Below are positions 1 through 7,288 of a stretch of DNA of 7,984 nt, one piece after another. Each line of letters begins with the position of its first letter. Within the stretch, counting starts at the first letter, position 1. The notes beneath the pieces are model-generated. The model saw only the letters and a list, made by a program, of their open reading frames with translations, was not told the origin of the DNA and did no database searches. Source of the stretch: Chryseobacterium gleum (GTDB lineage: Bacteria; Bacteroidota; Bacteroidia; Flavobacteriales_D; Crocinitomicaceae); NCBI GenBank assembly GCA_945877045.1, contig CAMCQW010000080.1, positions 1 through 7,984 of the forward strand, read 5' to 3'. The translations under genes and the position numbers were made by a program.

Positions 1-1
1 A

Positions 2-1222
2 ATAGGGTGGGATCCTACTGCAATTCATCCTGGATTAGACGCGGTAATTCTTGGCATGCATGCTCGAGAAGATAATATTGAGTTACTTGAAGCGAAATCC
101 TTGAACATTCCTATTTACTCCTACCCTGAATATTTGTACGAACAAAGCAAGGAAAAAATAAGAATCGTGATTGGTGGAAGTCATGGAAAAACAACGATTA
201 CTTCCATGCTTCTACATGCTACGAAAAAATTAGGTGTCAACGTTGATTATATGGTTGGTGCTCAATTGGAGGGCTATGATTGCATGGTTAAACTAACTGA
301 CGATGCTCAATTTATGGTTTTAGAAGGGGATGAATACCTCAGTTCACCAATCGATCGTCGACCTAAATTTCATCTGTATCATCCCAATATTGCATTAATT
401 AGTGGTATTGCTTGGGATCATATTAACGTTTTTCCAACTTTTCAAAATTATTGTGATCAATTCGATATTTTTTGCTCCTTAATTTCCCCAAATGGCAAAT
501 TGATATACAATGAAGAAGATCCTACTGTAAATCTACTGGGTAAGAAATATGAAAATTCATTGCAGACAATTTCATATAAAACGCCTGAATTTACGCCAAC
601 TCCAGATGGAACGATTATGAAATATAATGGTGCATTCTATCCATTATTTATTTTTGGTAATCATAATTTACAAAATTTCGTTGGGGCAATGTACTTGGCT
701 GAATCAATGGGGATTACAAATACTGATTTTTTACTTTCAATGAATGATTTTAAGGGAGCTGGAAAACGGCTTCAAAAAGTAGTCGAATCAAAGAATTTCA
801 CGTTTTTTAAGGATTTTGCGCATTCACCTTCTAAATTACGCGCTACAACTGCAGCAATAAAACAACAATATCCAACTCGAAAAGTGGTAGCTTGTATGGA
901 ATTACATACATTTTCTTCCTTAAAGAAAGAGTTTTTACCCCATTATAAAGACACAATGTTAGCTGCAGATGTCTCTATAGTTTATTTTAATCCTGACGTA
1001 GTTGCCCATAAAAAATTAGTACCAATTTCAACTGAAAATATTTTTGATGGTTTTGGTGGAAATATTTCAGTTTATGATAACAGTACTAATTTTTTAAATT
1101 ATATTTATTCCGAAAATTGGAACGATGCAGTTCTTTTACTAATGTCATCCGGTAATTTTGATGGTATTGATTATGAATTGCTTGGGGAGGAGATAATACA
1201 AAAATTGGCATCAAATGGTTAG
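2..1222 (+). CDS. mpl: UDP-N-acetylmuramate:tripeptide ligase (Mpl-type Mur ligase), 5'-truncated by the window edge
   Basis: Mpl re-attaches the recycled tripeptide L-Ala-gamma-D-Glu-meso-DAP to UDP-N-acetylmuramate using ATP, in the cytoplasm, and so feeds salvaged wall peptide back into peptidoglycan synthesis. The reading frame is open from base 2 with no stop. The first ATG (base 56) falls inside the conserved VILGMHAREDN segment, so it is not the true start; roughly the first 45-50 residues, including the N-terminal nucleotide-binding loop, are missing. Visible motifs are the ATP-binding loop GGSHGKTT (bases 173-196), the Mpl-typical EGDEYLSSPIDRRPKF (323-370), WDHINVFPT (413-439), and DFAHSP of the C-terminal domain (812-829). 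The 406 visible residues fit a family of about 450. The stop overlaps the next gene by 8 bases, suggesting co-transcription. Activity on the tripeptide rather than a related peptide is inferred from family resemblance. No damage is seen in the visible part. Confidence 0.9.
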   Translation: MGWDPTAIHPGLDAVILGMHAREDNIELLEAKSLNIPIYSYPEYLYEQSKEKIRIVIGGSHGKTTITSMLLHATKKLGVNVDYMVGAQLEGYDCMVKLTDDAQFMVLEGDEYLSSPIDRRPKFHLYHPNIALISGIAWDHINVFPTFQNYCDQFDIFCSLISPNGKLIYNEEDPTVNLLGKKYENSLQTISYKTPEFTPTPDGTIMKYNGAFYPLFIFGNHNLQNFVGAMYLAESMGITNTDFLLSMNDFKGAGKRLQKVVESKNFTFFKDFAHSPSKLRATTAAIKQQYPTRKVVACMELHTFSSLKKEFLPHYKDTMLAADVSIVYFNPDVVAHKKLVPISTENIFDGFGGNISVYDNSTNFLNYIYSENWNDAVLLLMSSGNFDGIDYELLGEEIIQKLASNG

Positions 1223-2012
1223 AACTAGCACCTTATCTTTCGTATTATTGTTTTTGCATTCATTTGCCTATACGCAATTCAATGTGAAGAAATCTAAAGA
1301 ATTGGATTTGTCCTTATTTAAAAGTATGGATTATCAATTTTCAGTTCTTGTCTATGATGTAGAAGCTAATAGCTACTTGTATTATAACGATTCTTTAATA
1401 AATAATTCATACACGCCAGCCTCGACGTTTAAAATTGCTAATACAATTATTGGCCTTGAAAATGGGGTCATTGATAGCGCTAATTTTTTAATGAAATGGG
1501 ATGGTATAAAACGGGAAAATACCAAATGGAATGCTGATCAAACGTTAAATGAAGCTTTTCGGAATTCTACCGTTTGGTATTTTCAGGAACTTGCGAAACA
1601 AATTGGACTTGATAAAATGCAGGCGGGACTTGAACTATTGAATTACGGAAACAAAACTATTGGGGATTCGATAGACCAATTTTGGTTAAATGGAACGCTA
1701 AAGACATCTATGCAAGATCAAGTTGGATTTCTTACCAATGTCATTAAAAGAAAATACAAGCTTAATCCATCTACCTACGATTGCCTTCTACAAGTAATGA
1801 AATATAATCTTTCGTATCAATACGTTGCTTATTGTAAGTCTGGTTGGGGACAACAAGGATCGGAAGATATTGGATGGTTAGTGGGTATGCTTATTAAAAA
1901 TGGAAAACAATATGCTTTTTCCACCTTAATCACCACAAATGATTATAAAAAGTTTGACATGGCGACCTTAAGATATAAAATTTCTAAGGCTGTATTTGAT
2001 GGTTTGAACTAG
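1215..2012 (+). CDS. Class D (OXA-type) serine beta-lactamase, secreted
   Basis: This is a predicted periplasmic serine hydrolase that opens beta-lactam rings. All class D motifs are present in the 265 residues: S70-T-F-K73 (nucleophile serine and the lysine that is carboxylated in this class), S118-T-V120, Y144-G-N146, the FWLNG segment with W157 (counterpart of the tryptophan that shields the carboxylated lysine), and K208-S-G210 in place of the more usual KTG. The spacing nearly matches standard class D numbering. Residues 1-20 form a Sec signal peptide with probable cleavage at AYT|Q. No sensor or metalloprotease domain is fused to it, which argues against a BlaR1-type receptor. The start overlaps the mpl stop by 8 bases. 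The only purine-rich stretch (GGGGAGGAG, 1184-1192) ends 22 bases before the ATG, too far for a normal ribosome site, so translation may depend on ribosomes finishing mpl. Base composition matches its neighbours. The substrate range cannot be read from the sequence. Confidence 0.9.
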   Translation: MVRTSTLSFVLLFLHSFAYTQFNVKKSKELDLSLFKSMDYQFSVLVYDVEANSYLYYNDSLINNSYTPASTFKIANTIIGLENGVIDSANFLMKWDGIKRENTKWNADQTLNEAFRNSTVWYFQELAKQIGLDKMQAGLELLNYGNKTIGDSIDQFWLNGTLKTSMQDQVGFLTNVIKRKYKLNPSTYDCLLQVMKYNLSYQYVAYCKSGWGQQGSEDIGWLVGMLIKNGKQYAFSTLITTNDYKKFDMATLRYKISKAVFDGLN

Positions 2013-2553
2013 CTCGGAATATCACCCCTCGATAGATGAGCGCAATGACTAAGCTGTTAAAAGTTGAATACATTAACAAGGCCAGTAATGAAATAATCAT
2101 GGTGAATTTTGGACTTGTCCATTGCTTCGTTTGATTGATGCCTTCCTTTACTAATTCTTGATCAGTCTTGTTTTCTAATGATGGGTTGGACTTCCTTAAT
2201 TCAGTTAAAAACTTCTTGTCTGAAAGTGATTTGCGCGTTTCTTCAATTTGATGCTGGTTGTATCCTGGATGAATGTAGGAATAAAAAATAAATAGGAAAC
2301 AGCTAATAATGACAGTGTGTGGCATCGCTGCAGTCATTCCTGTTTTTATATCTAAGAGTAAATTACTTTCTCCTTTTTGATTTTTCTTGACAAGGTATAA
2401 GCCAATAGAAACAGCACTGGTTAATAGAAACATGTTGAGAAACACAAATGCTTTTGGATTTCCAAATTCAAATAATCCCAATGCGTATGCACCGTAGCGA
2501 ATTACTATCCAAATAAATGCAGTGCAAATTCCAACTTTGACTGGGATTTTCAT
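1984..2553 (-). CDS. DUF4199-like integral membrane protein
   Basis: A 189-residue inner-membrane protein of unknown function. About four hydrophobic segments are visible: residues 5-27, 34-55, 75-93 and 150-174. Between the third and fourth lies a charged, probably extramembrane loop (about 94-148, rich in K, E, N and Q). The layout, with short N-terminal helices, a YSYIHPGY turn after the third helix and the charged loop, resembles the DUF4199 family common in Bacteroidota. I make this call from general resemblance, not from a diagnostic motif, and the DUF4293 family often seen beside rho in this phylum is an alternative. The ATG lies 1 base after the rho stop, so it is almost certainly expressed from the rho transcript. 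Its last 29 bases overlap the 3' end of the beta-lactamase gene on the opposite strand. Confidence 0.75.
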   Translation of the reverse strand: MKIPVKVGICTAFIWIVIRYGAYALGLFEFGNPKAFVFLNMFLLTSAVSIGLYLVKKNQKGESNLLLDIKTGMTAAMPHTVIISCFLFIFYSYIHPGYNQHQIEETRKSLSDKKFLTELRKSNPSLENKTDQELVKEGINQTKQWTSPKFTMIISLLALLMYSTFNSLVIALIYRGVIFRASSNHQIQP

Positions 2554-2554
2554 C

Positions 2555-4321
2555 TTAACTGTTCATGGAAATAAGAAATTCTTCATTTGAAATGGTGTTT
2601 TCCATATGTGATTTAAGGAATTCCATTGCTTCCACTGGATTCATATCTGCAATAAATTTACGCATCACCCATACACGCTGCAAAATATCTTTGCTTACGA
2701 GTAAGTCCTCTCTTCTTGTTCCTGATGCGGTAATGTCAATCGCTGGGTAGATTCTTCGATTAGAAATTTTTCTATCCAGTTGTAATTCCATGTTTCCTGT
2801 TCCTTTGAATTCTTCAAAAATAACTTCATCCATTTTTGAACCTGTCTCTGTTAAGGCGGTTGCGATTATGGTTAAGGAACCACCATTTTCTATTTTTCGA
2901 GCCGATCCAAAGAATCTTTTTGGTTTATGCAAAGCATTCGCATCTACACCTCCGGATAATACTTTTCCGGAAGCAGGAGATACAGTATTGTATGCACGTG
3001 CTAGACGCGTAATTGAATCAAGAAGAATACAAACGTCATGGCCACATTCAACCATTCTTTTTGCTTTCTCCAATACCATATTTGCCACTTTTACGTGTCT
3101 TTCAGCTGGTTCATCGAAGGTAGAAGCGATAACTTCTGCTTTTACACTTCTCGCCATATCCGTTACTTCTTCAGGACGTTCATCAATCAATAAAACGATT
3201 AGATATGTTTCTGGATGGTTTGCCGCTATTGCATTGGCAACGTCTTTCAATAACATCGTTTTACCCGTTTTAGGTTGCGCGACAATCATTCCACGCTGAC
3301 CTTTTCCTATTGGAGCAAACAAATCCATTACTCTTGTCGATAATGTCTCTTGGGCATGACCTGTGAGTTTAAACTTTTCATCCGGAAATAGGGGAGTTAA
3401 GTATTGAAAAGGAACTCTATCGCGAATGTAGGATGGGTGGCGTCCATTTATTGATTCTACTTTTACTAATGGAAAGAATTTCTCACCTTCTCTCGGCGGA
3501 CGGATGGTTCCTTTTACGGTATCACCCGTTTTTAATCCAAATAGTTTAATTTGATTTTGAGAAACATAAATATCATCGGGAGAGGGTAAGTAATTATAAT
3601 CGGAGGATCTTAAAAATCCGTATCCATCTTGTATCACTTCGAGAACGCCTTCCGCAGAAACAATTCCAACTAAATCATAATTTTCATCCATTCTTCTTTG
3701 TTGCTCACGATCCTGCTGTGATGGCGTTGATGAATCTTGATTGGGATTAGATGCTTGGTTGTGTGGCTGCCGTTGATTTGGATTGTCTTGTTGGTTATGT
3801 GGCTGACGTTGATTTGGATTGTCTTGTTGGTTGTGTCCTTGTTTCTGATTTGGGTTTCTATTCGGGCGGGGAGAATGAGTATCTTTTTCAGAGGAAGATT
3901 CTAAGGATGGAACTTTCTCATCTACTTGTTCTTCTTGAATTTCTGGCTCAGTGATTTCTTCAATAGCTTGAACCTCGATTGAAGTACCAGTGTCTTCTAC
4001 TTCGGTTTCAAATGAAAACATCGCTTGGTCACTTTCAGGCAATTTCATTTCTATTTCCTTTTGCATTTTTGGCATCGCAGGAATGGAAGAAGTATTATTT
4101 TCAGGCGCTGCTTTTCTAGGCCGTTTTTCTCTTCCGCTGGGAATAGTTTCTTTTGGCTCCGTTTTTATTTTATCGTCTTGATCAACTGTTGCGCTTGAAC
4201 TACTAATTATAGTATTAATTAAAGCTGATTTTTTTAAGGATTCTACATTTTGAAGGCCTAAAGTGGCAGCAATAATACGCAAATCATTAAGTGTTTTATT
4301 CTCTAATTCTTTTTGATCCAT
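2555..4321 (-). CDS. rho: Transcription termination factor Rho with long disordered insert
   Basis: Rho is a hexameric RNA-dependent ATPase that binds C-rich nascent RNA and pulls RNA polymerase off the template. The protein has 588 residues against about 420 in E. coli. Domains in order: Rho N-terminal helical (SAP-like) domain at about 5-40; a disordered acidic and N/Q-rich insert at about 41-215, including a 12-residue tandem repeat at 157-195; a cold-shock-type RNA-binding domain at about 216-292 (EGVLEVIQDGYGFLRS); and the RecA-like ATPase. The ATPase shows Walker A QPKTGKT (349-355), catalytic Glu in LLIDERPEE (about 381), Walker B CILLD (431-435), the Q-loop LSGGVDANALHKPKRFFG and the arginine-rich DRKISNRR segment (517-523). 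All catalytic motifs are intact. The chosen ATG starts the typical N-terminal domain; no Shine-Dalgarno is visible. The excess length is entirely in the insert. A DUF4199-like gene follows after 1 base. Confidence 0.98.
   Translation of the reverse strand: MDQKELENKTLNDLRIIAATLGLQNVESLKKSALINTIISSSSATVDQDDKIKTEPKETIPSGREKRPRKAAPENNTSSIPAMPKMQKEIEMKLPESDQAMFSFETEVEDTGTSIEVQAIEEITEPEIQEEQVDEKVPSLESSSEKDTHSPRPNRNPNQKQGHNQQDNPNQRQPHNQQDNPNQRQPHNQASNPNQDSSTPSQQDREQQRRMDENYDLVGIVSAEGVLEVIQDGYGFLRSSDYNYLPSPDDIYVSQNQIKLFGLKTGDTVKGTIRPPREGEKFFPLVKVESINGRHPSYIRDRVPFQYLTPLFPDEKFKLTGHAQETLSTRVMDLFAPIGKGQRGMIVAQPKTGKTMLLKDVANAIAANHPETYLIVLLIDERPEEVTDMARSVKAEVIASTFDEPAERHVKVANMVLEKAKRMVECGHDVCILLDSITRLARAYNTVSPASGKVLSGGVDANALHKPKRFFGSARKIENGGSLTIIATALTETGSKMDEVIFEEFKGTGNMELQLDRKISNRRIYPAIDITASGTRREDLLVSKDILQRVWVMRKFIADMNPVEAMEFLKSHMENTISNEEFLISMNS
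3737..3856 (-). repeat. 36-bp tandem repeat inside rho (about 3.3 copies)
   Basis: Three full 36-base units (3821-3856, 3785-3820, 3749-3784) and the first 12 bases of a fourth (3737-3748) lie head to tail in frame. They encode NPNQKQGHNQQD, NPNQRQPHNQQD, NPNQRQPHNQAS and NPNQ. The first two NPNQRQ units are almost identical at DNA level, which suggests recent duplication by replication slippage. The repeat falls in the disordered insert of Rho, away from the RNA-binding and ATPase domains, so copy-number change would not break the frame or the catalytic core. Confidence 0.95.
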
Positions 4322-4386
4322 GAAATTGATTTGATTTTATAAGGAAGATTTGAATGGGATTAGGACGTTGCCTATGTAATTATATG

Positions 4387-4394
4387 CAAGTATA
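4387..4394 (-). promoter_or_regulatory. Candidate -7 promoter element for rho (weak)
   Basis: Read on the - strand, this is TATACTTG, a 7 of 8 match to the Bacteroidota primary-sigma -7 consensus TAnnTTTG, 65 bases before the rho ATG. No convincing -33 TTTG lies at the expected distance upstream. The 108-base gap (4322-4429) is otherwise AT-rich with no strong hairpin, so a promoter for rho separate from the dnaB transcript is plausible but unproven. Confidence 0.25.
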
Positions 4395-4429
4395 TGAATT
4401 ATTTTTGATATTAATTCACTTTAATGAAA

Positions 4430-5695
4430 TTATGTTTTACGTTTTTTCTTTTTCGCTGCGGGGAATAATATATTGTTTAATATGAGTCGATATCCGGGCG
4501 AATTTGGGTGTAGATTCAAATCGGTTTCTGGGTCACCAACAAAATGTTGGTAATCTTCGGGATCATGCCCTGAGTAGAAGGTCCAAGTTCCTTGTCCTAA
4601 TTCTCCATGAATGTAGCGGGCTGTATTCGCTGCTTTGTTTTCGCCGAGAATGAGTACATTCGATTTGATAAAATCTTTGTTGAAATCTGTTGTTTGCCCC
4701 ATAAAGCCATTGATGATGTTCGTGTGGCATTGCGTGAGCATTGTAGGAACAACATCCCATTTTGCAGAAAAATCAAAGAGCGTAAATACATCTAATTGCT
4801 CAGTTATAATTCCATTGTTTCTTAAGTCGGTAGCATCAATATCTGAATATTCGTAAACCATGGGGTCTTTGTTTACATGAAAGTCTTCAAATGCAAAGGT
4901 TTTTGTAAAATCCAGTTCATTTTGAGAATTGGGGTCCGATCTATCTCCGTCAAAAATTGATTCACAAATATCTGTTTCCTCTGCTGCTAAAGCGATATCG
5001 AAACTATCAGTACCACTGCACATCGTAAAGAGAAATCCTCCTCCAATAACGAAGTTCTTTAAACTTTTAGCTACGGCTAATTTTAGTTCGGAGACTTTTT
5101 TATATCCTAGTAATTTGGCATCTTTTTCAGCATTGATTACTTGTCGTTGGTACCATGCTTGTCCGCTTGCTGAGCTATAGAATTTACCGTATTGCCCTGT
5201 GAAATCCTCATGATGTAAGTGCATCCAATCGTATTTTGGAAGCGCACCCATCACTATGGCAGAATCATATATTTTATCATATTTTATTTCAGCGTACTCT
5301 AAAACCATGGTTACAGCATCATCCCAAGGTTGAAGATTTGGAGGAGAATAAACAGCAATTTTTGGGGCTTTTTCTAATTGTACTATTTCCATGTTCACCG
5401 CTGGATTGCCAATTTCATTTTTTATTGAATTAACTTGGCCATCCGTTAAAACTTCATATTTGACCCCACGGATTGTTAATTCTTCTTCAATCGTCTTTAA
5501 ATGTGGCATTAAAAAAGACCCCCCACGATAATTTAATAACCATTCAATGGTTAAGCCGTTTTCTAAGGTCCAATAGGCAATGCCGTATGCTTTTAAATGA
5601 TTTGTTTGGCGGGCATCCATAGGGATTAATAACTGCGTAGCGTAACAAGTAGAAAGCCACCAAATGGATACAAAGAGAATAAGGATTTTTTTCAT
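4430..5695 (-). CDS. Secreted conserved Bacteroidota protein, database name 'asparagine synthetase B'; function unknown
   Basis: A 421-residue protein whose close relatives in Flavobacteriia are, from memory, labelled 'asparagine synthetase B'. I see neither the N-terminal Cys glutaminase domain nor the ATP-pyrophosphatase SGG-D-S loop of true AsnB, so that name does not describe it. Residues 1-19 look like a Sec signal peptide (hydrophobic stretch, then CYA|TQ); a lipoprotein reading at LSTC17 is less likely because Thr precedes the Cys. Conserved-looking motifs are LLIPMDARQTNHLKAYG (22-38), LLNYRGGSF (53-61), WDDAVTMVLEYA (124-135), HLHHEDFTGQYGKF (159-172), GGGFLFTMCSGTD (218-230), GENKAANTARYIHGELG (351-367) and SGHDPEDYQH (375-384). 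The GGG...C turn is reminiscent of class I glutamine-amidotransferase-like folds (inference). It ends in a basic tail, KKKKRK. The start lies 6 bases after dnaB, so co-transcription is likely. It is probably periplasmic; the reaction is unknown. Confidence 0.85.
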   Translation of the reverse strand: MKKILILFVSIWWLSTCYATQLLIPMDARQTNHLKAYGIAYWTLENGLTIEWLLNYRGGSFLMPHLKTIEEELTIRGVKYEVLTDGQVNSIKNEIGNPAVNMEIVQLEKAPKIAVYSPPNLQPWDDAVTMVLEYAEIKYDKIYDSAIVMGALPKYDWMHLHHEDFTGQYGKFYSSASGQAWYQRQVINAEKDAKLLGYKKVSELKLAVAKSLKNFVIGGGFLFTMCSGTDSFDIALAAEETDICESIFDGDRSDPNSQNELDFTKTFAFEDFHVNKDPMVYEYSDIDATDLRNNGIITEQLDVFTLFDFSAKWDVVPTMLTQCHTNIINGFMGQTTDFNKDFIKSNVLILGENKAANTARYIHGELGQGTWTFYSGHDPEDYQHFVGDPETDLNLHPNSPGYRLILNNILFPAAKKKKRKT

Positions 5696-5701
5696 GCTGT
5701 T

Positions 5702-7243
5702 TTAGAAAGGACTATCTTTTTTTGAATTATCTAAAAAATCATTTATGCCATTTTCCGCACTCATTTTACTAGGCATTGTATACGTATTCGCTTCTGATTC
5801 AAATGTACTATCAAATGTTGAATCATTGTTGTCATAAGCTTGCGTTAAATTTTCAAACCGTGCATATTCTGGAACAAAACGTAATCGTACACGATCAGTC
5901 TTTCCATTTCTATGCTTTGCAATTATTATTTCTCCGATTCCATGGTTAGAATTACCATCATCATCTTTTACTATACCATAATAATCAGGTCTATAGATAA
6001 AAGATACAATATCAGCATCTTGTTCAATCGCTCCTGATTCTCTTAAATCTGATAAAATTGGTTTCTTGTCTCCACCGCGTTGCTCTACTGATCTACTTAG
6101 CTGGGCTAAGGCAATAATTGGTATATTTAGTTCTTTAGCAATTTCTTTAATAGACCTAGAAATATTGGAGATCTCTTGTTCACGATTCCCAGAACCCTTA
6201 CCGTCTTTTGCCGTCATTAATTGCAAGTAGTCAATAATAACCAATTGAATATCATGTTGGGCTTTTAAGCGTCTGCACTTCGCTCTAAAATCAAAAACAC
6301 TAATAGCAGGGGTATCGTCGATGAAAATTGGTGCCGCGGATAAAGCAGTTATTCGGCTATGTAATTGTTGAAATTCGTGGTCTGCTAGATTTCCCTTCCT
6401 TAGTTTTTCTGAGTCAATACGAGCTTCTCCAGCAATTAATCTTTTTACTAATTGTACCGCAGACATTTCCAAGGAAAAAACCGCAACCCCCAAGTTATAA
6501 TCAACGGCTGTATTTCTAGCCATGGAAAGGACAAGGGCTGTTTTTCCCATACCTGGTCTCGCAGCAATTACGATCATGTCAGATTTTTGCCATCCTGATG
6601 TGATTTTATCTAAGTCATGGAATCCACTTGGAGTACCTGAGATGCCATCTGGATTATTTCGTGCTTTTTCAATTTCAGCAATGGCATCGCCAACAATATG
6701 TTGCATGCTAGAAGCTTGCTTCGTCATATTTGATTCAGCAATTTGAAATAAGTTCGATTCCGCTTTGTTCAGCAAATCAAATACATCAAACGTATCGTCA
6801 TATGAATCACGAATGATTTCACTACTTACTTTTATTAGTTCACGCTTTATGAATTTTTCAGCTATAATTCTGGCGTGAAATTCAATGTGTGCAGAGGAGG
6901 CAACTCTATTGGTCAATTGGGCAATATAAGCAACGCCACCAGCAGCCTCCAATTCGCCATTTTTCTGTAATCTATCGGTTACTGTAATTAAATCTACTGG
7001 TTTTGTACTTGCAAATAAATCATGCATCGCTCCATAAATGAATTGGTGCCTAGGATCGTAAAAGCTTTCTTTGGTAATAATATTAATGGTATCGTTTAAG
7101 GCTTCTTTTTCAAGCATCATCGCTCCTAATACAACTTGTTCTATTTCTGTTGCTTGGGGGGGTATTTTTCCAATGTCTCCTGTTAAAACCGATGGGTTTT
7201 TTATACGCACATTGGGTTTACGATTATTTTCAATATTATCCAT
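5702..7243 (-). CDS. dnaB: Replicative DNA helicase DnaB
   Basis: DnaB is the hexameric ATP-driven helicase that unwinds the chromosomal replication fork and recruits primase. Domains in the 513 residues: an N-terminal primase-interacting domain at about 28-130 (PPQATEIEQVVLGAMM onwards), a linker helix at about 155-195, and a RecA-like ATPase at about 200-463. Motifs seen are Walker A ARPGMGKT (228-235), catalytic Glu in FSLEM (E259), Walker B LVIID (334-338), ALAQLSRSVEQR (378-389) and the arginine-finger segment KHRNGKTDRVRLRF (443-456). The ATPase is uninterrupted, so there is no intein. Residues from about 465 form a polar, probably disordered tail ending NDFLDNSKKDSPF, resembling an SSB C-terminal tip. 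The length is usual for the family plus this tail. The ATG precedes a short polar leader; no Shine-Dalgarno is visible. The next gene starts 6 bases after the stop. Confidence 0.98.
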   Translation of the reverse strand: MDNIENNRKPNVRIKNPSVLTGDIGKIPPQATEIEQVVLGAMMLEKEALNDTINIITKESFYDPRHQFIYGAMHDLFASTKPVDLITVTDRLQKNGELEAAGGVAYIAQLTNRVASSAHIEFHARIIAEKFIKRELIKVSSEIIRDSYDDTFDVFDLLNKAESNLFQIAESNMTKQASSMQHIVGDAIAEIEKARNNPDGISGTPSGFHDLDKITSGWQKSDMIVIAARPGMGKTALVLSMARNTAVDYNLGVAVFSLEMSAVQLVKRLIAGEARIDSEKLRKGNLADHEFQQLHSRITALSAAPIFIDDTPAISVFDFRAKCRRLKAQHDIQLVIIDYLQLMTAKDGKGSGNREQEISNISRSIKEIAKELNIPIIALAQLSRSVEQRGGDKKPILSDLRESGAIEQDADIVSFIYRPDYYGIVKDDDGNSNHGIGEIIIAKHRNGKTDRVRLRFVPEYARFENLTQAYDNNDSTFDSTFESEANTYTMPSKMSAENGINDFLDNSKKDSPF

Positions 7244-7288
7244 AGAGCAAAATTAATAAAACGACTTGAGAGAAAAATGATGGAAGAC

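Noticed and set aside
56..1222. Treating the ATG at base 56 as the start of the Mur ligase
   Set aside because: The frame is open upstream to base 2, and conserved family sequence (GLDAVILG) continues before this ATG.
1966..1989. Inverted repeat CCTTA...TAAGG with a 14-base loop, possible terminator between the convergent genes
   Set aside because: The stem is only 5 pairs with a large AT loop, it lies inside the beta-lactamase coding sequence, and no T-run follows.
2790..3299. Long + strand open frame of 169 codons antisense to the rho ATPase domain
   Set aside because: It lies wholly opposite conserved Rho motifs and has no recognisable protein features; it is a shadow of rho codon use.
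3751..3954. Open + strand frame opposite the rho repeat, encoding a repetitive hydrophobic peptide
   Set aside because: Its periodicity is the mirror of the Rho NPNQ repeat; it has no start signal and overlaps a strongly conserved gene.
4381..4435. AT-rich short inverted repeats (TTCA...TGAA and ATAT...ATAT) after the secreted-protein gene, possible terminator
   Set aside because: The stems are 4-5 AT pairs without GC content; such pairs are expected by chance in DNA this AT-rich.
5702..7243. Intein or other insertion in dnaB, a common intein site
   Set aside because: The Walker A, Walker B and arginine-finger segments follow at normal spacing with no extra block.
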